The translations under genes and the position numbers were made by a program. Below, one piece after another: positions 41,766-51,386 of a stretch of 56,083 nt of DNA. Origin of the DNA: Syntrophales bacterium (GTDB lineage Bacteria > Desulfobacterota > Syntrophia > Syntrophales > UBA2210). Position 1 is the stretch's first letter. Each line of letters opens with the position of its first letter. Below the pieces are notes generated by a model. The model was not told where the DNA came from. It was given only the letters and a program-made list of their open reading frames with translations, and did no database searches. The stretch is from contig JALOBE010000017.1 of assembly GCA_023228425.1 (NCBI GenBank), forward strand, positions 1 to 56,083, written 5' to 3'.

Positions 41766-44465
41766 TCACACCAGAGGCCTGTCCCCGTTCAGCCTCTCGT
41801 AAACCCGGATATATTTGGCAACCATGTTCCCCAGATCATAGTTTTCCCTGGCCTCCCGCATAATGCGTCTGATCTGGGGTTCTCTCTCCACGGCAGGCTT
41901 CCGGTGAAAGTGGAGGCTCTTCTCCAGACCGAAGAGCAGCCCTCCGGGATCATAATCTCTGAAAAGGAACCCGTTACCCACGTCCTGGGGCGAACCGTCG
42001 ATTTTCAGACGTAATTCCCTTATTTTGTCGTGATAGCCACCGGTATCGCGGTTCGTGGCCGTTGCCCCGAAGAGGTTTCCCACCTGGTCGATCTGGCCGC
42101 AGGGCTCATAGAGAGACACACCGAACACATCATTCGCCGCAGCAAACCCCAGCATGGACAGATCCTCCCGGTACTGATGGAATGAGATTTTTCCGCCTGA
42201 AACCCAGGCGATTCTTCCAAGCGTTTCTTCGTGGTAGCGGTCTCCGCCGACGCCGCTGGCAACGATGGCTACCTGGGCATCACCGTTGTCGATGACGAAG
42301 CGAAGCAGAATCTCTTCAAGTATGGTGACCCCTTTCTGCTGGGAATCGAGCCGGGAAGGCCAGAAAAAAAGAATCGCCTCGGGGTTGAGGTTCAGGCCCG
42401 ACCGTTTCTGAAATTCCAGGAGGTTTTTCCGTTTCGCGCTCAGCACGTCTGAATCCGGCCCGTAGGTCCGCACCAGATGCGGACACTGTTCGGGATACAT
42501 GGTGCGCGATGGAGCGTTCATGATTGATACGGCGGCACCAACATTGTATTTCGCCTTGACTTCATCCCTGACACTCGGGGGGATAATAGGCCGATCGATG
42601 AAATAATCGTATACCATTTCCTCGAGAAATCGCTGTCCCACAAAATTGATCATGGTGGCGTTCTTGATCGCCGTGGCCTGGGCGTCCACAGAACGCCTTC
42701 CATGATCTTCTGAATAATAGAAGAAAGGGGACAGCTCATTGATGTTAATTCCTGTGAACATCCCCAGGGGAATGTGGCCGGTGAAGCTGTTGTGGACGGT
42801 ATGAAGGAGTGGAATACCTCGCGATTTCAGGTAGGCCGACAGGGTGCCGCCGGCCATCCAGTCATGGCTGTGAACAATAAGCCTGCCCCGGCTTTTACCG
42901 AGGACTTCCTTGACGATGTGGTGAATGATACCTCTTTGAAATTCCGCGGCATTCAGGGCCGGATCGCCCGCGTAGGCACCGGGAAGATCGGCGAACACGG
43001 CAGAACTCACCAGGTGAATGCGGTCGTGCTCCTGATGATAGCGGATCTTGCGCCAGGTCTCCTCGTTGATCCCGCTTTCCTGCTGAAAACGCTTCTTGAG
43101 ATTGATCGTCGCCAGGTGAACATCGACATTACGCTCGCAGAGACCCTCGCAGAGAGCCGACACCACCTCACCCAGCCCGCCGCTTTTACTTGAGATATAG
43201 GATGCCAAGGGACCCATCTCCTCCGGAAGCCTGCCGCTTTCGGGAGCGACGATGAGAACCGCTGCCCGTTCCCTGCGTTTCAGCACTTCAAAACGCCTGA
43301 TAGCCACCTCGAAGTCATCTATCTTTCTCGTCAGCACGTGGGCCGCCTGGGTAATGGAGCCCCCGTAAGGATTGAAGTAAGCGTGAACCGTATGATCGGC
43401 GCCTATCCGTTCGTGAAGAAAGTACACATGGTCCGACGTGGTAAGATGCCGCCACCGGGCAAGAAGCTCTCCCCCCGCCCGGCGGGCTTCCCCCTCGAGC
43501 ATTTCAATGTTCCGGAACAGTTCGTACTGGGTCATTGTTCCCAGCCATCCGTGCGTGTCCCGGGTCGCGTCCGCCCATGAAGACGTGGAAAGCCCCGGAA
43601 TATCGGCTCGCGGACAGTCGACACCCCGGAACCGATCGGCGATCCCGGTGGGCGTCGCCATTACAATGGACGGGTGAGCCGCCAGGGCCCGCGGCAGTTT
43701 TCTCCAGAAAGCGAAAATGCCTGTGTCCTCCCAGAGATGTTCCCCGATATGTTCGAAATCATAACCGAGCAGCACAGCGGGGCCGTCGATGCGGGCGATG
43801 GCGGCGGCGTAATCTTCCGGGGTAAGCAAACGGTGGGTAAACCTGAAGGCAACGTCGTCGCTCAGGTCCCTGTTTCTGGGCAGGACGACCAGGTCGTTAC
43901 CTGCCGCCCGAAAAACGGAATCCATCGGAATTACCGGGCCGTCATCGATGTACATGTCGCCTCGCTGTTCACAGAGAATCGACCGGTATCCCATGTCAAA
44001 AACAGCGTCGGCAATATTGTTGTTGTACATGAGTTCCGTGTTTCGGAAGGAGGTTGGCGTGATGCCGAAATATTCTTTCATGATATCGCGGTGAAGCGAT
44101 ACCTGGTCCCTGAATTCCTGTTTCCCGGGATCTTCAAAGAGCGACGTGAGAGAATGGTAGTAGGTTTCATCCAAAAACTCCACCCGTTCCCCCTCCCCGA
44201 CGTCGTAGAGGCGTTGAAGAGCCCTGATGACATCGGGAGCATAGAGTTCGGCCTGTTCAAGAAAAGTCCCGCTCATACCGAAGGTGACCTTGAAGCTCTT
44301 CTCCGTAGCCGTAATGTCCTCGAAAAGAGACAGGGCCGGAAGGTAGCACTTGGCGGTCACCTTGCGAAACACATCCCGGTTCATTTCCTCCCAGAGAAAT
44401 TTATCCCGTTCAGGATGGAGCCTGAAGGGTTGATGAAGCTGAAAATATATGGTTACGAGGGGCAT
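41766..44465 (-). CDS. GH57 glycoside hydrolase fused to GT5 glycogen synthase
   Basis: An 899-residue fusion. The N-terminal GH57 domain (about 1-385) has HQP (11-13), FRNTEL with probable nucleophile Glu144, and GYDFEHIGEH with probable acid Asp236, as in GH57 amylases and 4-alpha-glucanotransferases. The C-terminal half (about 403-899) is a GT5 glycogen/starch synthase, with the ADP-glucose motif KSGGL (427-431), HSHDWMAGG and SLYEPCGQIDQV. It could trim or rearrange and extend alpha-glucan in one chain. AAGGA precedes the ATG. It is the last gene of the minus-strand glycan operon, 63 bases after the phosphorylase fusion. Confidence 0.88.
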   Translation of the reverse strand: MPLVTIYFQLHQPFRLHPERDKFLWEEMNRDVFRKVTAKCYLPALSLFEDITATEKSFKVTFGMSGTFLEQAELYAPDVIRALQRLYDVGEGERVEFLDETYYHSLTSLFEDPGKQEFRDQVSLHRDIMKEYFGITPTSFRNTELMYNNNIADAVFDMGYRSILCEQRGDMYIDDGPVIPMDSVFRAAGNDLVVLPRNRDLSDDVAFRFTHRLLTPEDYAAAIARIDGPAVLLGYDFEHIGEHLWEDTGIFAFWRKLPRALAAHPSIVMATPTGIADRFRGVDCPRADIPGLSTSSWADATRDTHGWLGTMTQYELFRNIEMLEGEARRAGGELLARWRHLTTSDHVYFLHERIGADHTVHAYFNPYGGSITQAAHVLTRKIDDFEVAIRRFEVLKRRERAAVLIVAPESGRLPEEMGPLASYISSKSGGLGEVVSALCEGLCERNVDVHLATINLKKRFQQESGINEETWRKIRYHQEHDRIHLVSSAVFADLPGAYAGDPALNAAEFQRGIIHHIVKEVLGKSRGRLIVHSHDWMAGGTLSAYLKSRGIPLLHTVHNSFTGHIPLGMFTGININELSPFFYYSEDHGRRSVDAQATAIKNATMINFVGQRFLEEMVYDYFIDRPIIPPSVRDEVKAKYNVGAAVSIMNAPSRTMYPEQCPHLVRTYGPDSDVLSAKRKNLLEFQKRSGLNLNPEAILFFWPSRLDSQQKGVTILEEILLRFVIDNGDAQVAIVASGVGGDRYHEETLGRIAWVSGGKISFHQYREDLSMLGFAAANDVFGVSLYEPCGQIDQVGNLFGATATNRDTGGYHDKIRELRLKIDGSPQDVGNGFLFRDYDPGGLLFGLEKSLHFHRKPAVEREPQIRRIMREARENYDLGNMVAKYIRVYERLNGDRPLV

Positions 44466-44528
44466 GCTGATTCGTCCTTCGGCGCGTTGTTTATCGTAAC
44501 CGACCTCTGGATGGTGCGCAGGACACGT

Positions 44529-47500
44529 TCAGGCCCAGTGGACCAGACCCGTTTCCTGGTAAGAGAACAGGTCGGGGTGAACCGGAATGATCCTGATACC
44601 GTACACGAAGGTTCCCGCCTTTTCCGCCCGGTATTCTCCCGCGAATACAAGCGTTCCTTCCGCTTCATCCGCGTCCGTCTTCGTCATGACCACCACGTCC
44701 TGCCGGGTAAGGACGTCCTGTTCCCGTGCTTCCATAATAACCAGTTCAACCCGGACTTCCTCCTCCGACAGCTTGCCCGGGGAAACTCCCGCCTCGACCC
44801 GGAAGGTCTCCCCCACGTTCAGGCGGTCTCCCGTGAATCCGCTCACCTTATACCACCTGATATGGTCCCGGGAAAACCGGAAGGGGATCTTCTGCTTCCA
44901 GTCAGCCAGGGCCCGTGCCTTTTCATATCCTTTCGCTTCCAGGAGTTCCGCCCGCCGGGCCGCCGGCAGGTACATCTCTTCACAGTACTGCTTGATCATG
45001 CGGTGGGTATTAAAGTGCGGAACGACGCTCCGGATGGATCCTTTCATCATGGCGATCCACCGTTCCGGCAGCCCGCTGCCGTTTTTTTCAAAATAGGTCG
45101 GAATAACCGATGATTCAAGAATGTCATAGAATGAGTCACTGTCTGCCATATTCTGTGTGTCGACATTGCTGAACTCCCTGCCGCCACCGAAGGACCACCC
45201 GTTATCGCCCGCATACGCTTCATCCCACCAGCCGTCCAGAATACTGAGATTGAGCCCTCCGTTGACGACGACTTTCATACCGCTCGTTCCGCTTGCCTCG
45301 CGGGGCCGAAGAGGGTTATTGAGCCACAGGTCGACGCCCTGCACGAGCTGTCGAGCCGTTCCCACATTATAGTTTTCAATGAAGTGTACCTTGTCCACAA
45401 ATCGCTCGTCCCATGTATAGGTGTAGAGCTGCTTGAGAAGGGCCCTGCCGGCCTCGTCACTTGGGTGAGCCTTGCCGGTGAAGACAAAATGAACAGGTCC
45501 GGGGGCATTATTCAGGATACGCAACAGGCGTTCACCATCCTCGAAAATCATGAGAGCCCGTTTGTAGGCGGCAAACCGCCGGGCAAATCCTATGATAAGG
45601 GCATCCGGGTCAAGGCTTTCCGTTTTCCGCCGGACAAGGGCCCGGTGGATTCCCTGCCGCTCGCCGTAGCGGGAACATTCATGCTTCAGAAAATCGACCA
45701 TCTTCTTTTTCAGGTCGCCGTGGATCTGCCACAGCACTTTGTCGGGTATCTCATCGGTCCGGTCCCACCCCAGCTTCTCAAAATCCTTGGAAAGCCAGTC
45801 GATACCGAGATAGCGCTCGTAACATTCTTTCATCTCGGGTGCTACCCAGCTCTGCATGTGTACCCCGTTGGTGATGGCCTTGATGGGTATTTCGTCCTCG
45901 TCGAAGCCTGACCAGACCTTTTTCCACATTTTCCGTGCCACCCGACAGTGAAGCCGACTTACCGCGTTGGACGCGCAGGAAAGATTGAAGGCCAGTACGG
46001 GCATCATGAATGGTTTCCCGGGACCGGGTTCGTCACGGCCGAGCTGCCAGAAAGTATCCCAAGAGATGTCCATTTCCTCGATATAATCAGCAAAATAGCT
46101 CTTCATGAGCGGCTCTTCAAAGCGCTCATTGGCCGCTTCGACGGGGCTGTGGGTGGTGAATACGGAACTTGCCCGCACCACTTCCTTCGCTTCGTGAAAG
46201 GTCAGATTCCGTTTTTCAATGAGTCTCCGGATTCGTTCGAGAAGAAGAAAGGCGCTGTGCCCTTCGTTGAGGTGGAACACCGATGGCCGGATTCCCAGTT
46301 TTTCAAGAAGTCGGACTCCCCCGATTCCCAGCATGATTTCTTGCTCGATGCGAAGCCGCTGGTCGGCACTGTAAAGCCGGGACGTAATGGTCATGTCCTG
46401 GCTGTTGTTGTCGGGAATGGCCGTGTCAAGCAGATAGAGTCGTATCGAACCCACCGTAATCTGCCAGGCTTGAGCATAGAGTTTCCGTCCCGGAAGGTCG
46501 ACGTCGATCTTGACGGGATCGCCGCTTCGTCCGCCGTTCAGACAGATTCGAAGAGGCATCCGCGAAAAGTCATTTTCAGGGTAGAGGGCAACCTGGTTGC
46601 CCTCCCTGTCAAGAGTCTGGGAAAAATAGCCGTGTTTGTAGAGAAGGCCCACGCCGACCAGGGGGAACTTCAAGTTGTCCGCCGATTTCAAGTGGTCACC
46701 GGACAGGATTCCCAAACCTCCGGAGTATATGGGCAGACTTTCATGGAGGCCGTACTCGGTAGAAAAATAGGCCACGGGATTTCGCGCCGTCAAGAAGGGT
46801 TCGTCTCCCATAAAGGATTCCGAATCGGCATGGACCTCGTCGAGAAGACTCGATACCCGTCGATAGTGGCGGAGATACGACTCGTTTTCCGCCATTTCCC
46901 GGAGACGGCTTTCACCCACCCGTTCAAGCATTTCCACGGGGTTGCGCGACAGTTCGGCCCAGAGCTGGGGGTCGAGTCGGGCAAATATATCCTCGATTTC
47001 CGGAGTCCAGGTCCAGGTGAGGTCATAGGCGATGTCCCGGAGGTGCTGAATGGGTTCGGGCAATGGCGCGGCAACGCTGAAACTTCGATAACGGGGCTGC
47101 AGTGAATCTGTGCCCGGGTAGGTAATTTCCCGCCCCGAATCGCTTGTATCCAGCCCGTGAATCCGCTTGACCGCCGTTCTGACCGCTTCAACGTAGGCTT
47201 CATCGTAGAAGGAATACAGGGATCTCCAGTCCGCCCGGCCGGCGACGGAACGGGCCCGGTTACGCTGTCGGTGACGCTCGTCGGGAGACCAGGACAGCGC
47301 GGTGGAACATACCTGCGCAAGCGACGCGACAATCTCGTCACGGGTGTGCTCCCGACTGTCAAGAACAATGACGCCTTTGCCGGCATCATCGATGTTCTTC
47401 CGAACCCAGAGACCGAATCCGGAACGATCGGTGGTCACCGTGGGGAGACAATAGGCGGCACTTTCCGCGGGCGTGTATCCCCAGGACTCGTAGAGGGAGG

Positions 47501-48836
47501 GGAACACGCCCAGGTCGCAGGCCTTGAGTATGTCGTCATAGGCACTATTCAAAAGTCCGTCGTAGCCGTCGAGATAAGCGGGCATAAAGATTATATTCAC
47601 CCGATCGTCGGGACTGTTAAGCAGGTTGAGCGCCTCACACCTGATCCAGATCGGGTCATTCTGGGGATCGCTCAAGTGGTGGGTACAGATACGGTTTATG
47701 CCTGAGCGGGCGGCACTCTCTGCCCCGTCGATGATTCGCCGGACCTGGCTCGACACACCCTGGTGGCTGCTGATCATTGCCAGGAAGGCTACGACGTTTC
47801 GAGCCTCCGGATCCTCCCGCAGAGCGTCGTTCAGGGACTTCAACGATTCGAGAACGAGGCCCAGCCCCTTGCGTTCATAGTTATAACGGCCTGAAACGAG
47901 AAGCAGAAATGCCTCATCGGGTCGAAGCTCTTTTTGAAGAAACTTTGAGGCAAACTGAAAAAACCTGTCGCGACAGGTTTCCCTTCGTTCCACGTCATCG
48001 AGACAGTCAGGAATACTGTCCAGGTCAAGACCATTGGGCAGAATGATCCGAGGTGTCCGCCCAAGAGAATAGACCGCTTCCTCGGCAACCACATCGCTTA
48101 CCGCGGTGAGGCAGTCAGCCTGTCCCGACGCGACAGCCTCGATGGAATACTCGGCTGAAACATGTGCCTTCGATGCCATGTCGCCGGCGGAAACAGTGGC
48201 CATGATCCGCGCCGGGGCTTCTCCGGAATCGGCCAGCGCTTCTCCAACGACCGTTGAATGCAACGTAAATACCGTTGCAATTTCAGGAACATGTTCGTTC
48301 AGGTACAGAATCCCGGCGCCGGACGTCCACCCGTGAAAATGGGCAATGAACTGTTCGTAGTGTCCCAGCAGCCGCTCATGGAGAATCTGTATCATTGCGC
48401 CGGCGGCCGTCCCGAACAGAACGGGTTCCTTGTAATCCCATCCTCCCATCATGGAATTGACCCCGAATTTCTGCCAGAGTCCGAAAAGCAGTTTGTCCAC
48501 GTCATAGGTTTCATTGTATGCGACCAGAATCACCCGAGGTGATCCGGGGACTTTTTTCCAGCGCCCGCACCGACAGGACAGGTTTCTCGACGCGGCGTCA
48601 TATCGCACATGGTCCCACAGTTTTTCATCGGTTTCCTCAAAATCAGGGTTCGTCCCCCGGTCGGGACCGATGAGAATATAGCCGTCGCCGAAACTTTCCA
48701 GGGCCGGGACGGTCTTTGTTTTCAACACCCTGTAAATATTGCCGGCCTTGTTGCAGACTTCCCAACTGACTTCGAAAAGGCAACGCGTCATCGGGTTGTC
48801 CCCGGGGGCACGGTCCTGTGTCTTACCGATCTTCAT
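44529..48836 (-). CDS. GT3 glycogen synthase fused to GT35 alpha-glucan phosphorylase
   Basis: A 1435-residue fusion. Residues about 16-590 match eukaryote-type GT3 glycogen synthase: WEVCNKAGNI, FHGWTSGAG, SGRYNYERKG and the E-x7-E motif in YESWGYTPAE (Glu450, Glu458). A DUF3417-like segment (about 605-660) leads into a short-type GT35 phosphorylase: YSGGLGILSGDHLK, HLNEGHSAF, and the PLP Lys1188 in GTSGMK. The two halves catalyse opposite net reactions, synthesis and phosphorolysis. ATG 48836 overlaps the GT4 stop; ATG 48791 is an alternative. Confidence 0.9.
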   Translation of the reverse strand: MKIGKTQDRAPGDNPMTRCLFEVSWEVCNKAGNIYRVLKTKTVPALESFGDGYILIGPDRGTNPDFEETDEKLWDHVRYDAASRNLSCRCGRWKKVPGSPRVILVAYNETYDVDKLLFGLWQKFGVNSMMGGWDYKEPVLFGTAAGAMIQILHERLLGHYEQFIAHFHGWTSGAGILYLNEHVPEIATVFTLHSTVVGEALADSGEAPARIMATVSAGDMASKAHVSAEYSIEAVASGQADCLTAVSDVVAEEAVYSLGRTPRIILPNGLDLDSIPDCLDDVERRETCRDRFFQFASKFLQKELRPDEAFLLLVSGRYNYERKGLGLVLESLKSLNDALREDPEARNVVAFLAMISSHQGVSSQVRRIIDGAESAARSGINRICTHHLSDPQNDPIWIRCEALNLLNSPDDRVNIIFMPAYLDGYDGLLNSAYDDILKACDLGVFPSLYESWGYTPAESAAYCLPTVTTDRSGFGLWVRKNIDDAGKGVIVLDSREHTRDEIVASLAQVCSTALSWSPDERHRQRNRARSVAGRADWRSLYSFYDEAYVEAVRTAVKRIHGLDTSDSGREITYPGTDSLQPRYRSFSVAAPLPEPIQHLRDIAYDLTWTWTPEIEDIFARLDPQLWAELSRNPVEMLERVGESRLREMAENESYLRHYRRVSSLLDEVHADSESFMGDEPFLTARNPVAYFSTEYGLHESLPIYSGGLGILSGDHLKSADNLKFPLVGVGLLYKHGYFSQTLDREGNQVALYPENDFSRMPLRICLNGGRSGDPVKIDVDLPGRKLYAQAWQITVGSIRLYLLDTAIPDNNSQDMTITSRLYSADQRLRIEQEIMLGIGGVRLLEKLGIRPSVFHLNEGHSAFLLLERIRRLIEKRNLTFHEAKEVVRASSVFTTHSPVEAANERFEEPLMKSYFADYIEEMDISWDTFWQLGRDEPGPGKPFMMPVLAFNLSCASNAVSRLHCRVARKMWKKVWSGFDEDEIPIKAITNGVHMQSWVAPEMKECYERYLGIDWLSKDFEKLGWDRTDEIPDKVLWQIHGDLKKKMVDFLKHECSRYGERQGIHRALVRRKTESLDPDALIIGFARRFAAYKRALMIFEDGERLLRILNNAPGPVHFVFTGKAHPSDEAGRALLKQLYTYTWDERFVDKVHFIENYNVGTARQLVQGVDLWLNNPLRPREASGTSGMKVVVNGGLNLSILDGWWDEAYAGDNGWSFGGGREFSNVDTQNMADSDSFYDILESSVIPTYFEKNGSGLPERWIAMMKGSIRSVVPHFNTHRMIKQYCEEMYLPAARRAELLEAKGYEKARALADWKQKIPFRFSRDHIRWYKVSGFTGDRLNVGETFRVEAGVSPGKLSEEEVRVELVIMEAREQDVLTRQDVVVMTKTDADEAEGTLVFAGEYRAEKAGTFVYGIRIIPVHPDLFSYQETGLVHWA

Positions 48837-50197
48837 GTTTTCCCTGTCTCTCCACCACCCGGGATTCCTGCCCGGTATGTTTCAGATTGTTCATTGTCTT
48901 TCACCATATGGTATCGTTCCATCATCAGAGCCGCCTGCCGGGCCCAGGTCAATCCCGCCATATCTTCTTTCCCGTCCCTGACGATGGACTCCCGAAGATT
49001 GTCGTCCTTCAGCACATCCAGGATCGTCCGCGCCAGGGTATCGGTATCCGTCGCATCAACGGCGGGGCAACGGCGGAGGACCTCCACAACACCTGATTGC
49101 CTGGACAGAATAACGGGGATGCCCTGATCGATCGCCTCCAGGGCCGTGATGCCGAAGGGTTCCGAAACACTGGTCATGACGTAGAGGTCACTCATCGCGT
49201 ACGCCTCCGCCACCTCATCTCCCTTCAAAAAACCGGTGAAGACAACACTGCCGGCGATCCCTCTGTCATGGACACCCTGCCGCATCATTCCCATCATATC
49301 ACCGGACCCTGCCACGATGAAACGGATGTCCGGATCTTCCGCAAGAACCTTCTGGGCCGCGTCAAGAAAATACCGGGGTCCTTTCTGGCCCGTCACCCTC
49401 CCCAGAAACAGTACGTTTCTTCCCCGCCGCTGAGGCTTTATCGCTTTCTCGGCCCGCATTTCCCACCGCTCCCCGGACTGCATAAGCGGTAGTGCCGCAT
49501 TGTGGATCACCGATATTTTCTGTTCCGCGATCCCGTACTGTTCCACAATTTTCTTTTTTGTATAGTGACTGACGGCGATAACGTGATCCGCCGCAAGCAT
49601 GCCGAAACGTTCAATACCGTACATGACCTCGTTAACCCGCAACGGGCTTCTGTCCGGTTCCAGGGAATGGATATGGATGACCAGCGGAACTCCCGAAACC
49701 TCCCGGGCCGCCATTCCCGCAGGTATGGTCATCCAGTCATGGGCGGCGATGATGTCGAAATCTTCAGCGCGGGCAATGGTTCGGGCGATCCGGGCATAGC
49801 GATACACTTCCTCATGCATATTCGATCCGTACCGGTATTCAGCCTCGAGATCATTGTCGGACCCGTTCTCCATTCCCTCCGTCTCCCGGGAACGGTCATG
49901 GGCATCCCGATAGGATTCCTCCGTCATATAGGGGGCAAGGAGACTTCCCACGGACCGTTCCAGCACCTCGCCAACGGGCGTCCCGGACAGCGGCATATCG
50001 TTCCGGTCAAGGGGCACCGATACTCTCCCGTCGATGACCCTCAGGGATTCGTGGTGTCGTCCTTTCACGGTTTGAGGCACAACGAGGAGAATGCCCGCGC
50101 CCTGGTTGAGGAGCCCCTCCGTGAGGCCCCGGCAGGCCGTTCCCAGCCCGCCGCTGATGGAAGGAGGAAATTCCCAGCCGAACATGAGGATTTTCAT
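48833..50197 (-). CDS. GT4 glycosyltransferase, glycogen-synthase-like
   Basis: A 454-residue GT-B enzyme. The N-terminus MKILMFGWEFPPSISGGLG, with its GGLG donor loop, and the C-terminal E-x7-E motif in SVSEPFGITALEA mark GT4. AHDWMTIPAG and FLGRVTGQKGP are typical of GT4 members linked to alpha-glucan or sucrose synthesis. It overlaps both neighbours by 4 bases (ATGA), so the DHH protein, GT4 and the GT3-GT35 fusion are translated as a coupled set. The sugar donor is unknown. Confidence 0.85.
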   Translation of the reverse strand: MKILMFGWEFPPSISGGLGTACRGLTEGLLNQGAGILLVVPQTVKGRHHESLRVIDGRVSVPLDRNDMPLSGTPVGEVLERSVGSLLAPYMTEESYRDAHDRSRETEGMENGSDNDLEAEYRYGSNMHEEVYRYARIARTIARAEDFDIIAAHDWMTIPAGMAAREVSGVPLVIHIHSLEPDRSPLRVNEVMYGIERFGMLAADHVIAVSHYTKKKIVEQYGIAEQKISVIHNAALPLMQSGERWEMRAEKAIKPQRRGRNVLFLGRVTGQKGPRYFLDAAQKVLAEDPDIRFIVAGSGDMMGMMRQGVHDRGIAGSVVFTGFLKGDEVAEAYAMSDLYVMTSVSEPFGITALEAIDQGIPVILSRQSGVVEVLRRCPAVDATDTDTLARTILDVLKDDNLRESIVRDGKEDMAGLTWARQAALMMERYHMVKDNEQSETYRAGIPGGGETGKT

Positions 50198-51288
50198 TTT
50201 CTTTCCCTGCCGCTGTTATTCGTCTCCGGGGGACCCTCCTGGGATCGACCGGCAAAAAGCGGTTTCCCCGGAACTCCCGCGGACCCCACCACCGCTTTCA
50301 GAAAACGGCCCACCAGCCGTCCCGTTATTCTGTTGCGTTCCTCCCGGGACATCTTCCCGAAAAGAACAGTGCCTCCGGCGGCTCTTTCGTGCCCTCCTCC
50401 GGAACCTATTCCCCGCACGAGGCGCAGGGCGATCTTGCCGGCCCACCAGCCTTTACGTGAGGTTCGCACCGATAAAATCAGTTCGTCACGGTATTCACCG
50501 AAGGCAAGAACCCACCGGATTGTCTCCATTCTCAAGAGAAAGTCGGCCATCTCCGCCACAATTTCAGGATTGTTGAGCCTGCCGAGGTCTGTGACGATGA
50601 CGTCCTGATAGAGAACGGCATTCTCTATGGCCTCCACGTACTTGAGATAATAACCTTTTGGAACAGGGGGAGTTTCAATGGCCGCAAGGGTGCGGGGGGA
50701 CGTGAGGGGCAACAGGTAGTTGAGGGCGGCAAGATCGGGCTTCGTCACCGAGCGGCTCAGCCCCCCCGTATCGGTCTTGAGCCCGTAAAACAGTGCCGTC
50801 GCAAGTCTGCGGTCCGGCACAAGGCCAAGCTCTATGAGGTACTCCGTCAGGATCGTTGAAGAACTTCCGTATCCCGGCCGCACATCGTACAATGGACTCT
50901 TTTTCGTGGCCGGCCGAAGGGGGTGGTGGTCAATGACAACGTGGGGGATCACCGTCCGCGGGATATCGTTGTTACCGGTCCGGGGCTGGCTGTCCACAAG
51001 ACAGACGAGGGAAAACTTTTTGAAATCAATATCTCTGATGGGGGTAATCTCTATTTTCAGCCGGCGTATCATCTGGCGGTTCTCAGCCCTGCCGACGATT
51101 CCGCCATAGCCGATGACGACTTTTCTCTTATGGTTTTGACTCAGGAAGATGGTCTTGAGGGCTTGGGCGGCTGCCATGCTGTCCGGATCCGGATTGTTGT
51201 GACACACGATGAGAATGGAGCGCTTACCCGAGGCCATGCCAAGCAGGTTATGGGCAGGACCTTCCACCGTTCCCTGGTCCGGGGCCAT
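50194..51288 (-). CDS. DHH/DHHA1 phosphoesterase (NrnA or c-di-AMP phosphodiesterase type)
   Basis: A 364-residue protein. The DHH domain shows HNNPDPDSMA and IDHHPL; the DHHA1 domain ends with GSGGGHERAAGG. Relatives degrade nanoRNA, pAp or c-di-AMP/pApA. The start is ATG 51288 with AAGGA upstream; a GTG at 51306 is also in frame. It heads the glycan operon and is divergent, by about 100 bp, from the diadenylate cyclase gene, which favours a c-di-AMP or pApA substrate. Sequence alone cannot separate the options. Confidence 0.82.
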   Translation of the reverse strand: MAPDQGTVEGPAHNLLGMASGKRSILIVCHNNPDPDSMAAAQALKTIFLSQNHKRKVVIGYGGIVGRAENRQMIRRLKIEITPIRDIDFKKFSLVCLVDSQPRTGNNDIPRTVIPHVVIDHHPLRPATKKSPLYDVRPGYGSSSTILTEYLIELGLVPDRRLATALFYGLKTDTGGLSRSVTKPDLAALNYLLPLTSPRTLAAIETPPVPKGYYLKYVEAIENAVLYQDVIVTDLGRLNNPEIVAEMADFLLRMETIRWVLAFGEYRDELILSVRTSRKGWWAGKIALRLVRGIGSGGGHERAAGGTVLFGKMSREERNRITGRLVGRFLKAVVGSAGVPGKPLFAGRSQEGPPETNNSGRERK

Positions 51289-51328
51289 GAGCCTGTTTCC
51301 TTTCACGCCAGAGGGAAGAATTTTTCAT

Positions 51329-51359
51329 TTGTCAACACGAAACCTATGGCGCATACTAT
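51329..51359 (+). promoter_or_regulatory. Possible promoter for cdaA-cdaR
   Basis: TTGTCA (51329-51334) and TACTAT (51354-51359) are 19 bases apart, longer than ideal. AAGGGAG follows, 7 bases before GTG 51387. The same bases read as TTGACA on the other strand, but no matching -10 is visible there. Confidence 0.35.
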
Positions 51360-51386
51360 AACGTGGAATATGAAAGGGAGTCAATC

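Noticed and set aside
43674..45113. Plus-strand open frame (479 codons) opposite the glycan fusions
   Set aside because: Antisense across two well-supported genes and their spacer; no domain pattern. High G+C at third positions produces such frames.
45948..47105. Plus-strand open frame (385 codons) opposite the phosphorylase half
   Set aside because: Shadow of GT35 coding sequence with no independent support.
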